The notes under the pieces: model-generated | Databases searched by the model: none | What the model saw: only the letters and a program-made list of their open reading frames with translations | Told to the model about the DNA's origin: nothing | In this document: piece by piece, positions 1 to 7,919 of the stretch | How the letters are laid out: every line of letters starts with the position of its first letter | How positions within the stretch are numbered: position 1 is the stretch's first letter | NCBI GenBank assembly: GCA_030430455.1 | Contig: JAUIJB010000021.1 | Location: 1-49,600 of the forward strand | Direction: 5' to 3' | Length of the DNA: 49,600 bases | DNA from: Verrucomicrobiia bacterium | Lineage (GTDB): Bacteria > Verrucomicrobiota > Verrucomicrobiia > Verrucomicrobiales > Akkermansiaceae | Made by a program: the position numbers and the translations under genes

Positions 1-9
1 CGCGACGCC

Positions 10-1449
10 ATGCTGCTCATCACCATCCTCCTGCCCCTCGCCGCCTTCGTGGCGATCCTCACCGGCGCCAGTCCGCGCCGCACCGCGGTGGCCGCCGCCG
101 CCGCCAACCTCGTGGCCGGCTTCGCCGCCGCCTTCGTGCCGGCCGGCAACGCCTGGAACTTCTCGCTTCCGGTGCTGGCCCGGCCGGAGATCAACCTGTC
201 CTTCGCGCTGATCGACGGGATGAGCACCGTGATGCTGCTGCTCTCGGTGATCGTCACCTTCGCCGCGGTGCTCTCCGGCAAGGCCCCCGAGGGCCGCGAG
301 AAGCTCTACTACGGCTCCTCGCTGCTCATCTCGGCGGGGGCGATCGGCGCCTTCATCTCGACCGACCTGTTCTTCTTCTATGCCTTCCACGAGCTCGCAC
401 TGATCCCGACCTTCCTGATGATCGGGATGCTCGGTCGCGGCGACCGTCGCCAGGCGGCGTGGAAGATCACCATCTACCTCGGCTTCGGTTCGCTGGTGCT
501 GCTGGCCGGGCTGGTCTGGCTGGCGAGCGCGACCGGGACCTTCGACATGGTCGCGATGCGCGAGTCGGCGGCGGAGATCGACGCGGCCACCCAGCGCGGC
601 ATCGCCGCCTTCCTGCTGGTGGGCTTCGGCATCCTGGTCTCGCTGTTCCCCTTCCACTCTTGGGCCGCGCCGGCCTACGCCAGCGCCCCCGCCCCGACCG
701 CCATGCTGCACGCCGGGGTGCTCAAGAAGTTCGGCCTCTACGGCCTGCTCCGCCTGGCGGTGCCGCTGCTGCCGGCGGGCCTGCACGCCTGGCTGGTGCC
801 GCTCTGCGTCCTGCTGCTCGGCAACATCCTGTGGGTCGGCCTGGTGACGATCAACCAGAAGCGCCTCGACGGCATGCTGGGCAACTCCTCGGTGATGCAC
901 ATGGGCTACATCTTCCTGCCGATCGCCGCGCTGGCGGCGGTCCACGGCGAGGGCAACCCGCTGGCGGTGAAGGCGGCCGTGCTGCTGATGTTCGCCCACG
1001 GGATCTCGATCGCCCTCGGCTTCAGCCTGGCCGACCGGATCGAGCGCGCCACCGGCACCCTCGACCTCGACCGCCTCGGCGGCCTGGCCAAGTCGGCGCC
1101 GCGGCTGGCCTTCCTGTTCGGCATCTGCGGGATGGCCTCGATCGGACTCCCGGGCCTGGCCAACTTCGCCGGCGAGGTCCTGGTGTTCATCTCCGCCTTC
1201 CTCAACTACCAGCCGGCCGACGGCCTCGGCGCGGTCCAGATCACCTGCATCCTCGCCATCTGGGGCGTGGTCATCAGCGCGATCTACATGCTGCGCGCCT
1301 ACCGCCAGGTCTTCCAGGGTCCCGCCGTGCGGGCCACCGAGTCGGCCGGCGACCCGGTCGGCGGCGAGCGCCTGCCCGCCATCCTGCTCGCGGTCACCCT
1401 GTTTGCCGTCGGCATCTTCCCGAACCTCCTGCTCGGTCTCCTGAACTAG
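10..1449 (+). CDS. nuoM: NADH-quinone oxidoreductase subunit M (complex I)
   Basis: Antiporter-like membrane subunit of complex I, which pumps protons while NADH electrons pass to quinone. The 479-residue product is nearly all hydrophobic helices, close to the usual NuoM length (about 500). The family Glu is seen in FHELALIPTF (E128). The half-channel region PFHSWAAPAY follows at about 214, and the conserved Lys lies in AGVLKKFGLYGLL (K239/K240). nuoN follows after 25 bases, so this is the 3' end of a nuo operon, whose earlier genes would lie outside the window. The ATG at 10 fits the family N-terminus, but no in-frame stop is visible in the nine bases before it, so a longer start cannot be excluded. 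Confidence 0.95.
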   Translation: MLLITILLPLAAFVAILTGASPRRTAVAAAAANLVAGFAAAFVPAGNAWNFSLPVLARPEINLSFALIDGMSTVMLLLSVIVTFAAVLSGKAPEGREKLYYGSSLLISAGAIGAFISTDLFFFYAFHELALIPTFLMIGMLGRGDRRQAAWKITIYLGFGSLVLLAGLVWLASATGTFDMVAMRESAAEIDAATQRGIAAFLLVGFGILVSLFPFHSWAAPAYASAPAPTAMLHAGVLKKFGLYGLLRLAVPLLPAGLHAWLVPLCVLLLGNILWVGLVTINQKRLDGMLGNSSVMHMGYIFLPIAALAAVHGEGNPLAVKAAVLLMFAHGISIALGFSLADRIERATGTLDLDRLGGLAKSAPRLAFLFGICGMASIGLPGLANFAGEVLVFISAFLNYQPADGLGAVQITCILAIWGVVISAIYMLRAYRQVFQGPAVRATESAGDPVGGERLPAILLAVTLFAVGIFPNLLLGLLN

Positions 1450-1474
1450 CGGCCACCCCAGCCACGATCCACCC

Positions 1475-2953
1475 ATGCCCGCGTTCTACCTCGAAGCCCT
1501 CACGGTCCTCCTCGGCATCCTCCTGCTGATGCTCGAGGCCTTCGGCCCGGCCCACAACAAGAAGCTCATCGGCTTCACCGCCGCCGCCGGACTGACCTTC
1601 ATCCTCATCCTGTCCTTCTTCGCCAAGGGACCGGCCGACGCGCCGGACTCGAGCGTGGCCGGCTGGGCGCTGTGGGATTTCTACGCCTTCGACCCGCTGG
1701 CGCGCTTCTACAAGGGCTTCGCCCTCGTCTGCACCATCCTGGTGGTGCTGATGTCGCTCGACTTCAGCAAGATCCTCAAGCGCTTCACCGACCATCCGGA
1801 GTCCGAGGCCGGCACCGGCGAGTACTTCGTCCTCCCGGTCTTCGCCTGCGCGGGGATGATGTGGATGGCCTCGGCCAAGGACCTCGCCGGGGCCTTCGTC
1901 GCCCTCGAGCTGGTCACCATCACCTTCTACATCCTGGTCGGCTACCTGCGGCGCAACGTCGGCTCGCTGGAGGCGGCGGTGAAGTACCTCATCCTCGGCG
2001 CGCTCAGCACCGGCTTCCTGGTCTACGGGATCGCCTGGATCTACGGCACCACCGGCACCTTCAACCTGGCCGAGATGCGCGAGGCGGTCGCGACCGTGGC
2101 CAACCCGCTGCCGCTCCTCTTCGGGGTCGCGCTGGTGCTCGTCGCGCTCGGCTTCAAGGTCGGCGCCGTGCCGATGCAGGCGTGGATCCCGGACGTCTAC
2201 CAGGGCGCCCCCACCCCCACCACCGCCTTCCTCTCGGTCGGCTCCAAGGCGGCTGGCTTCATCCTGCTGATCCGCTTCCTCGACCCCTTCCTCGCGCCGG
2301 GCTCGCCGCTCGCCGGGCAGGTGATCGTGCTGCTCGCGGTGATGGCGGCCGCCACCCTGCTGGTCGGCAACCTCGCCGCCATCGCGCAGACCAACTTCAA
2401 GCGCCTGCTGGCCTACTCGTCGATCGCCCACGCCGGCTTCCTGCTGCTGGCGATCGCGGCGTGGAAGCCGCTGGGTGAGGAAGGCACCGACTCGGTGACG
2501 GCGGTCTCCTTCTACCTGGCGACCTACCTGCTGATGACCCTGGCGGCCTTCTTCGTGCTCGCGCAGGTGCGGATCCATTCCGACGACGAGACGCTCGACG
2601 CCTTCAAGGGCCTCGGCAAGCGCAACCCGTCGCTGGCGCTCGGGCTCACCGTGATCATGGCGGCGCTTGCGGGCGTCCCGCTGACGGCCGGGTTCATCGG
2701 CAAGTTCTTCGTCTTCGCCCTGGCGGTGGAGGCGGGTCTGTGGTGGGGCGTCGGCGTGGCCTTCATCGGTGCCGCCGCCGGCTTCTACTACTACTTCAAG
2801 GTGATCCGCAGCATGTGGTGGGAGGACCCGGCCGAGGGTGCCGGCGCGATCCCGGTCCCGCAGATCACCCGCGCCAGCCTGATCGGCCTGACCGCTGCGG
2901 TCATCGTCCTCGGTGTCTGGCCCCAGCCGATCCTGTGGCTGATCGGGGGGTAG
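1475..2953 (+). CDS. nuoN: NADH-quinone oxidoreductase subunit N (complex I)
   Basis: Second antiporter-like proton-channel subunit of complex I in this window and normally the last gene of nuo operons. The 492-residue product (family about 485) has the expected many membrane helices. The family Glu is in FVALELVTITFYI (E145). The two conserved Lys residues are in ALGFKVGAVPMQAW (K228) and FLSVGSKAAGF (K258), with the loop signature PDVYQGAPTPTTAF between them. The ATG at 1475 gives a standard N-terminus; no clear Shine-Dalgarno sequence precedes it. A 686-bp repeat-rich convergent region follows. Confidence 0.95.
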   Translation: MPAFYLEALTVLLGILLLMLEAFGPAHNKKLIGFTAAAGLTFILILSFFAKGPADAPDSSVAGWALWDFYAFDPLARFYKGFALVCTILVVLMSLDFSKILKRFTDHPESEAGTGEYFVLPVFACAGMMWMASAKDLAGAFVALELVTITFYILVGYLRRNVGSLEAAVKYLILGALSTGFLVYGIAWIYGTTGTFNLAEMREAVATVANPLPLLFGVALVLVALGFKVGAVPMQAWIPDVYQGAPTPTTAFLSVGSKAAGFILLIRFLDPFLAPGSPLAGQVIVLLAVMAAATLLVGNLAAIAQTNFKRLLAYSSIAHAGFLLLAIAAWKPLGEEGTDSVTAVSFYLATYLLMTLAAFFVLAQVRIHSDDETLDAFKGLGKRNPSLALGLTVIMAALAGVPLTAGFIGKFFVFALAVEAGLWWGVGVAFIGAAAGFYYYFKVIRSMWWEDPAEGAGAIPVPQITRASLIGLTAAVIVLGVWPQPILWLIGG

Positions 2954-2975
2954 GCGGGGGTCGGAGGTCGGCGTA

Positions 2976-3109
2976 GACTGCGGCGCTTGAGCGCCGCTCC
3001 GCCGATGGGCTTCAAGCCCGAGGCGGCGTCGTGCGGGCGATCCCCGACCCAACCCCGTGAACCCGGCGATGAATCGCCTCGCCCCAAACGGTGGTGAACC
3101 ACCGCAGTC
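2976..3109 (+). repeat. 134-bp multi-hairpin dispersed element, copy 1
   Basis: Bounded by perfect terminal inverted repeats GACTGCGG (2976-2983) and CCGCAGTC (3102-3109). Inside are four consecutive hairpins: GGCGCT/AGCGCC, GGGCTT/AAGCCC, GGCGAT/ATCGCC and GGTGGT/ACCACC. A second copy of exactly the same length lies at 16009-16142; by hand alignment about 115 of 134 positions agree without gaps. No coding signal was recognised. Confidence 0.85.
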
Positions 3110-3141
3110 CACCCTCTCCTTGCTACGGGTTACCTTCGCCC

Positions 3142-3228
3142 AAAACCCCAACGGGGTTCCGGAGTTTGGGCCGGGGTGACAACTCCAGGGTTTCGGGAAC
3201 GAGAATGATCCGCGCTTGGGAGATGCGG
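3142..3228 (+). repeat. Dispersed element (GGGGTTCCGGAGTTTG type), copy 1
   Basis: Shares the core GGGGTTCCGGAGTTT, then a GGGTTT tract, then AATGATC-GCGCTT, with the reverse complement of 23728-23811. The first part can pair with itself (ACCCCAACGGGGT). It lies 32 bases after the 134-bp element in the same convergent junction. Confidence 0.65.
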
Positions 3229-3343
3229 AGTGCCCGCCAAGCTCAACCAGTCGCGGCGACGCGGCGGCGTGGGCCATTGTCGCTCGGCTAGCTCGGGGAG
3301 TGCCTTGAGCCCTTCAAGAGTCGTGCTCGTCCACCTGTGGGAC

Positions 3344-3393
3344 GCGCCTGAAAGGCGCCGCTCCGTGCCATGGCGCTCGAAGAACGCCACTCC
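3344..3393 (+). repeat. Double-hairpin repeat (GGCGCC type), copy 1
   Basis: Two adjacent hairpins, GCGCCTGAAAGGCGCC followed by CATGGCGCTCGAAGAACGCC, ending in ACTCC. The same layout occurs at 15956-16007, directly abutting the second 134-bp element. Confidence 0.6.
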
Positions 3394-3448
3394 AAGGCGC
3401 CTGAGGAGCGCATCACTCGACCTCAACCTGTCCTACGACTTGTCCTCC

Positions 3449-3541
3449 GTAGCTTCAAGCGAAGGCGGAAGCTTCGGCGAAGGCGGAGCGTCTCTTCGAC
3501 AACGGACCCGCCTTCGCCAAAGGCTTCGGCGGGCAGGCGGT
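3449..3541. repeat. GAAGGCGG-type inverted repeat cluster, copy 1
   Basis: Several GCGAAGGCGGA-like units (3470-3490) face a complementary CCGCCTTCGCCAAAGGCTTC stretch (about 3510-3529), which can form a long imperfect stem. Related units occur at 21788-21937 in both orientations. Confidence 0.5.
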
Positions 3542-3639
3542 GGACGTCGGACCATACCGAAGCACGTGCAAAGCCGACCTGCCGGGTCACCTGCGTGCGG
3601 GCGGTGGCGGCGCTTGAAGCCAACCGCCGACCAATCGTC

Positions 3640-4683
3640 TCAAGCCGCGGTGTCCTGGAGGGCGGCGAGGCGGTCGAGGGCGCTGCCGTCGTCGATCTTC
3701 TGGCGGGCGACCTCGACGCCGTGGCCGATGTCGTCGGCGAGGCCGGCGCAGGCGATCGCCGCGCCGGCATTGAGCAGGACCATGTCGCGCTTGGGTCCGG
3801 TCTCCGCCCCGGAGAGGATCGCCTGGAGGATCCCGGCGTTCACCGCGGCATCGCCGCCGCGAAGGTCGTCGACGCCGGCATGCGCCAACCCGAAGTCGCG
3901 CGGGCGGACCTCCTCGTCGATGGGCTCCTGGAGCGTCCCCGCCTTGCAGATGCGGGTCGACCCCATCAGGCTCATCTCGTCGACCGAGCGGCCGTCGCTG
4001 GTGGTGCCGTGCACCGCCCAAGCGCTCTCGCGGCCGAGGCGCTGGAGGATTTCGGCGAACACCGGGCACAGCGGGCGCTCGAACACGCCGACCAGCTGAC
4101 ACTGCGGGCGGGCCGGGTTGAGCAGCGGCCCGATCAGGTTGAAGATGGTCCGCACGCCCTTCGCCGCGAGCTGCTTGCGCACGCCGACCACCGCCTTGAA
4201 GGCCGGGTGGTAGGCCGGCGCGAAGAGGAAGCCGACGCCGGCCTTCTCGAGGCACAGGCGGAAGCGCTCCGGCGGGATGTCGAGGCGGACGCCGAGGGCC
4301 TCGAGCACGTCGGCTCCCCCGCTCTTGGAGGTGATGCCGCGGTTGCCGTGCTTGACGACCGTGGCCCCGGCCGCCGCGACGACGAACATCGAGGTGGTCG
4401 AGACATTGAACAGGTTCAGCCGGTCGCCCCCGGTGCCGCAGACGTCGATGGTCGGGCCATCGGTCGGCGCCAGGCTGGCATGGGGGTCGACCGCGTGATC
4501 GAGGAAGGCCTCGACGAAGCCGGCGATCTCCTCCGGCGTCTCGCCCTTGGCGGCGAGGCGCTCGAGGATCTCCTGCTTGGCGTCGTCATTGGCCTCCGGA
4601 TCCAGCAGCAGCGCCGCCGCGACCTCGATCTCGCGTCGCGAAAGGTCCTTGCCGCCATCCAGGTGGTCGATCACCGCGCTCAT
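3640..4683 (-). CDS. trpD: Anthranilate phosphoribosyltransferase
   Basis: Transfers the phosphoribosyl group of PRPP to anthranilate, the second step of tryptophan synthesis (EC 2.4.2.18). The 347-residue product matches the family length. The PRPP-binding GTGGD loop is at 83-87, followed by the FNVSTT helix start and KHGNR at 111-115 with SKSGGADVLEALG after it; the metal-site motif appears as DEMSLMGSTRI. The helical N-terminal domain is present. It stands alone rather than next to other trp genes. The ATG at 4683 starts a standard N-terminal helix (MSAVIDHLDG). The distant TrpD2/YbiB group is less likely because the canonical loops are intact. Confidence 0.93.
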   Translation of the reverse strand: MSAVIDHLDGGKDLSRREIEVAAALLLDPEANDDAKQEILERLAAKGETPEEIAGFVEAFLDHAVDPHASLAPTDGPTIDVCGTGGDRLNLFNVSTTSMFVVAAAGATVVKHGNRGITSKSGGADVLEALGVRLDIPPERFRLCLEKAGVGFLFAPAYHPAFKAVVGVRKQLAAKGVRTIFNLIGPLLNPARPQCQLVGVFERPLCPVFAEILQRLGRESAWAVHGTTSDGRSVDEMSLMGSTRICKAGTLQEPIDEEVRPRDFGLAHAGVDDLRGGDAAVNAGILQAILSGAETGPKRDMVLLNAGAAIACAGLADDIGHGVEVARQKIDDGSALDRLAALQDTAA

Positions 4684-4765
4684 GTCGTTACGCTATCACC
4701 CGAATCGCAGCGCTGGCAAACCCGAAGGAAGGGCGGGCAAGGCGCCACCATGGAGTCGCGTGACG

Positions 4766-5347
4766 TCAACCGAAATAGGACGGCTCGTTGCCCGGCTTCC
4801 ACTTGATGTTGCAGCCCGAGCTCGGATAGGCCTCGGTGGCGGGAGGCTCGCCCCGAAGCATTCGCGTGACCGCACTGCGCATATCCTTTCCGTCGGGCTC
4901 CCCGCCGCGCCCCGGCCGGGACGCGTCGAACTGACCCGTATAGTAAACCTTGCCCTCCGCATCGAGCAGGAAGAAGTCCGGCGTGCAGGCGGCACCGTAG
5001 GCCTTGGCGACCGACTGGTCCTCATCGAACAGGTAGGGAAAACCCCAACCCCACTCCTGCGCGGTCGGGTCCATCTTCTCCGGCGCGTCGTCCGGATACT
5101 TGTCGACGTCGTTGGCGTTGATCGCCACGCAACTGACTCCCTGGTCGGCGAGTTCGCGGGCATAGTCGCCGAGCGCCGGGCCGAGGTGGATGACGAAGGG
5201 GCAGTGGTTGCAGGCGAAGATGACCAGCGTGCCGGCGCGCCCGGCCAGGTCATCGCGCGAGACCCGGGTTCCATCCGGCTTCGGCAGGGTGAATCCGGGT
5301 GCCGGGTCGCCGGGCTTGAGGGTGAAGGTCGAGGGTACTTCCGCCAT
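4766..5347 (-). CDS. Thioredoxin-like (AhpC/TSA-fold) family protein
   Basis: Predicted 193-residue thiol-redox protein of the thioredoxin/peroxiredoxin fold, without a signal peptide and so probably cytoplasmic. The redoxin start GDPAPGFTLPKPDG is at about 13-26. A CxxC pair sits in FACNHCPFV (C46, C49) and the cis-Pro loop in AACTPDFFLLD. The C-terminal SSGCNIKWKPGNEPSYF signature is typical of a widespread, poorly characterised subgroup. The ATG at 5347 is chosen because GGAGG lies just upstream; longer readings run into a repeat. It diverges from the MoeB-like gene. The redox partner and substrate are unknown. Confidence 0.85.
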   Translation of the reverse strand: MAEVPSTFTLKPGDPAPGFTLPKPDGTRVSRDDLAGRAGTLVIFACNHCPFVIHLGPALGDYARELADQGVSCVAINANDVDKYPDDAPEKMDPTAQEWGWGFPYLFDEDQSVAKAYGAACTPDFFLLDAEGKVYYTGQFDASRPGRGGEPDGKDMRSAVTRMLRGEPPATEAYPSSGCNIKWKPGNEPSYFG

Positions 5348-5400
5348 GCCCCTTCCCTCCGCGATGCACCCGCATGGGTCAAGCGGGGAATCTGAAGGCA

Positions 5401-5430
5401 GTGAAGGCGGGCGAAGGCGGGCGAAGGCGG
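5401..5430 (+). repeat. Short tandem decamer array
   Basis: Three tandem 10-bp units (GTGAAGGCGG, then GCGAAGGCGG twice) in the 132-bp divergent promoter region between the thioredoxin-like gene and the moeB-like gene. The unit resembles the GAAGGCGG repeats at 3449-3541 and 21788-21937. Confidence 0.75.
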
Positions 5431-5479
5431 CCTTGCCGGCGTTGCCATGCGCCGGGGCGCGGCTATTCTCGCTGCGCCG

Positions 5480-6598
5480 ATGCTTCCCGAACTGACCGAG
5501 CCCGAGCGCCAGCGCTACGCCCGCCACCTGTCCATCCCGGACGTCGGTGAGGAGGGCCAGCGTCGCCTCAAGGCGGCCTCGGTGCTGTGCATCGGCGCGG
5601 GCGGCCTCGGCTCACCCGCGGCCGCCTACCTCGCCGCCGCCGGGGTCGGCCGGATCGGGATCGTCGACCCCGACGAGGTCGAGTTGTCCAACCTCCAGCG
5701 CCAAATCCTCCACGGCCAGTCGACGCTCGGGCGGTCGAAGCTCGACAGCGCCATGGCGCGGCTGCGCGACATCAACCCGGAGGTCGCCATCGAGCCGCAC
5801 CCGGTGCGCTTCACGCCGGACAACGCCGCGGCCCTGCTGGAGCGCTACGACCTCCTCCTCGACGGCTCCGACAACTTCCCGACGCGCTTCCTTTCCAACG
5901 ATGCCTGTGTCCTCGCCCGCAAGCCGCTGGTCTACGGCGCGATCTTCCGCTTCGAGGGCCAGGTGACGGTCTTCGCTCCGCACCTCGGGGGTTCCTGCTA
6001 CCGCTGCATGCTCCCCGGCCTGCCGCCGCCGGGTGCGGCGCCGAGCTGTGCCGAGGCCGGCGTCCTCGGCGTGCTGCCGGGCATCATCGGCAGCCTGCAG
6101 GCGATGGAGGCCATCAAGCTGATCCTCGGCGTCGGCGCGCCGCCGCTCGGCGAGCTGCTCAGCTACGATGCCCTTCGGAGCCGCTTCCGCACGCTGCGGA
6201 TCCCGCGCAACCCGGGCTGCGTCCTGTGCGGCGAGTCCCCCACCCTCGACCACCTGCGCAGCGCGGAGACGATGGCGGCGCCTTCCTGCGCGCCGGCGGG
6301 GCTGCCGTCGATCGACGCGCAGGAGCTCGCCGCGCGCCTCACCCGCGGGGATGCCTTCACCCTGATCGACGTCCGCGAGCCGCAGGAGCATGCGATGGCA
6401 TCGATCCCCGGTGCCCGGCTCATCCCGCTCGGTGAGCTGGCCGGTCGCCTCGGCGAGATCCCGCGCGACGGCGAGGTGGTCGTCCACTGCAAGTCCGGCG
6501 CCCGGTCGGCGCGGGCGGCGGCGCTGCTGGAGGCGGAGGGATTCGATCGGGTGTCGAACCTCGAGGGGGGGATCGACGCGTGGTTGAGTCTCGAGTGA
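5480..6598 (+). CDS. moeB: MoeB/ThiF-type adenylyltransferase with C-terminal rhodanese domain
   Basis: E1-like enzyme predicted to adenylate the C-terminal Gly of a small sulfur carrier (MoaD or ThiS type) and, through the rhodanese domain, to hand on sulfur for molybdopterin or thiamine synthesis. In 372 residues the nucleotide-binding GAGGLGS is at 39-45, with DEVELSNLQRQ following. A zinc site is formed by CYRC (173-176) and CVLC (247-250). The rhodanese domain (about 276-372) has its active-site Cys in VVHCKSGARS (C337). This layout matches MoeZ/MOCS3. Start ATG 5480 is preferred because it begins the conserved helix; an in-frame ATG at 5447 adds 11 residues. No other cofactor-synthesis genes are nearby, so the carrier partner is unknown. 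Confidence 0.9.
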   Translation: MLPELTEPERQRYARHLSIPDVGEEGQRRLKAASVLCIGAGGLGSPAAAYLAAAGVGRIGIVDPDEVELSNLQRQILHGQSTLGRSKLDSAMARLRDINPEVAIEPHPVRFTPDNAAALLERYDLLLDGSDNFPTRFLSNDACVLARKPLVYGAIFRFEGQVTVFAPHLGGSCYRCMLPGLPPPGAAPSCAEAGVLGVLPGIIGSLQAMEAIKLILGVGAPPLGELLSYDALRSRFRTLRIPRNPGCVLCGESPTLDHLRSAETMAAPSCAPAGLPSIDAQELAARLTRGDAFTLIDVREPQEHAMASIPGARLIPLGELAGRLGEIPRDGEVVVHCKSGARSARAAALLEAEGFDRVSNLEGGIDAWLSLE

Positions 6599-6679
6599 GG
6601 CGGGTTGGCGCTGCGGACCGGCTGGAAAGCGCGGGTTGGGCGATGAGCGACTGGGGTGAGGAGGCGGAGCACAGGGCAT

Positions 6680-6846
6680 GGGACCTATGGGACCTATGGG
6701 ACCTATCTGGCGTGAGGCTGCGCCTCACCCTGGTTTTGGGCGGCTCCGGAAGGTGAGCTCCCGCCCCGCCCATCTTCGCAGCGCCAGGAACGACGCTGCG
6801 GAGGGCATGAGGTGCTCGCATAGGTCCTATAGGACCCATAGGACCT
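6680..6846. repeat. Facing nonamer arrays (GGGACCTAT / ATAGGTCCT)
   Basis: Three perfect tandem copies of GGGACCTAT occupy 6680-6706. The complementary nonamers ATAGGTCCT, ATAGGACCC and ATAGGACCT occupy 6820-6846. The two arrays are inverted relative to each other with about 113 bases between them, and the whole sits in the 277-bp convergent junction between the moeB-like gene and the degenerate protease gene. No gene is recognised in the junction. Confidence 0.85.
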
Positions 6847-6875
6847 GTTTCTCCCGCTCCGCCACTTCTCCTCGC

Positions 6876-7919
6876 TCACTCGCGAGCTTCCTCGATCAGC
6901 CGTGGAATCAGGCCGCGCAGCTCGGAGGCCGGGATGGCGTAGGTTTCGCAGCGGCTGGCACGGGCGATGTTCATCCCGAGGCAGGTGCCGTCGAGGTCGA
7001 GCAGCGGGCCGCCCATCGTCTTGTAGTTGCCCATGATGTCGTGCTGCATGACCATGGGAAAGCCGGATCGGCGACTCGAGAACTCGCCGCTCATCGCATC
7101 GTTGCGGGTCGTTTCCTCGCCGAACAGGTCGGTGCGACCGGACAACTCGACCTGCAGCGCGATGCGTTCGCCGTCGCGCTCGACCAGCACCTCCGCGACC
7201 TCGCCGACCTGGCGCTTCTCGAGCGACTCGACGAGTTCCTCGAGCTCCTTGATCGCCTGCCCGGCGAACTCCAACAGCCGGTCGCCGACCTGCACCCCGG
7301 CGCGTTCGGCACCGCCCTTCTCGGTGACCTCGGAAACCACCAGGCCGTCGTCATTCTCGTCGAGCCTGACCCCGAGCACCGCCCCACCCTTGGGAAACAC
7401 CGGGCGCTCATTGGCGGAGATCACGCCGACCTGGACCCGCCGGCGGCGGGTCGAGGTGCTGCCGTTGGCGACCACCCAGGTGCCTTGCGAAACGGCGCCG
7501 TCCTCGCTGAGGACCACCGGAATCAGGCCCTCCGCCTCGACCTTCAGCAGGGCGAGGTCCCAGGCCGGATCCTCGGCGACCAGGCGGACGCTCTCGTAGG
7601 ACTCGCGGTCGATGACGACCGTCAGCTCGCCGACCTCCTCGAGCTCGCTGGCCTTGGTGAGGATGAACCCGTCGGGCGAGACGACGGTGCCGTAGATCAC
7701 CTCGTCGCGCGCCCGCCGCCCCTTGCCGATCACGGCGCTCGAGCTTTGCAGGACCTCCCGCACCGGTTCGAAGGCCCGGTGCATCTCGACACCCGCCGTG
7801 CGGAGGTTGCTCGGCAGGGTCTGGGCGGCCTGCGCCGCCGGCATGCCGGGCATTCCCGGGATTCCCGGCATGAAGAAGCCGACCACCATGGAGGCCGTGA
7901 TGAGGGATCTAGCGTTCAC
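6876..7919 (-). CDS. Degenerate trypsin-like protease with PDZ domain inserted in the protease fold
   Basis: 347 residues, predicted exported. The first protease half (about 75-170) retains GTVVSPDGFILTKASEL and the Asp strand DPAWDLALLKV (D121), but the catalytic His position holds Ser91. A PDZ domain (about 178-258, GLVVSEVTEKGGAERAGVQ) then interrupts the fold. The Ser-loop half resumes as VMQHDIMGNYKTMGGPLLDL, where Met302 replaces the catalytic Ser. It is therefore probably not a protease but a binding or regulatory partner. It starts at GTG 7919, overlapping the intact protease gene by 11 bases, so the two are co-transcribed; an ATG at 7889 is the alternative. The signal region contains an odd PGIPGMPGMP tract. 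The split layout recurs at 36186-37397. Confidence 0.8.
   Translation of the reverse strand: MNARSLITASMVVGFFMPGIPGMPGMPAAQAAQTLPSNLRTAGVEMHRAFEPVREVLQSSSAVIGKGRRARDEVIYGTVVSPDGFILTKASELEEVGELTVVIDRESYESVRLVAEDPAWDLALLKVEAEGLIPVVLSEDGAVSQGTWVVANGSTSTRRRRVQVGVISANERPVFPKGGAVLGVRLDENDDGLVVSEVTEKGGAERAGVQVGDRLLEFAGQAIKELEELVESLEKRQVGEVAEVLVERDGERIALQVELSGRTDLFGEETTRNDAMSGEFSSRRSGFPMVMQHDIMGNYKTMGGPLLDLDGTCLGMNIARASRCETYAIPASELRGLIPRLIEEARE

Larger units (their letters stand above)
2954..3639. other. Repeat-rich convergent intergenic region (nuoN / trpD)
   Basis: No protein family is recognisable here although several long open frames cross it. The region holds, in order, a 134-bp multi-hairpin element, a second dispersed element, a double-hairpin repeat and a GAAGGCGG-type inverted repeat, each with another copy elsewhere in the window. 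It lies between two converging genes. Any terminators for nuoN and trpD must be within it. Confidence 0.8.

Noticed and set aside
2976..3109. Insertion sequence or attachment site
   Set aside because: Terminal inverted repeats are only 8 bases, there is no transposase and I could not define a target-site duplication, so it is kept as a structured repeat.
1394..3277. A 627-codon minus-strand open frame over nuoN
   Set aside because: It lies opposite a clear nuoN gene, is dominated by Arg/Glu/Gly/Asp low complexity and matches no family; it is a high-GC antisense shadow.
3230..3639. Open frames starting between nuoN and trpD
   Set aside because: They translate repeat sequence (for example Ser/Arg-rich runs) and continue antisense to trpD; no family is visible.
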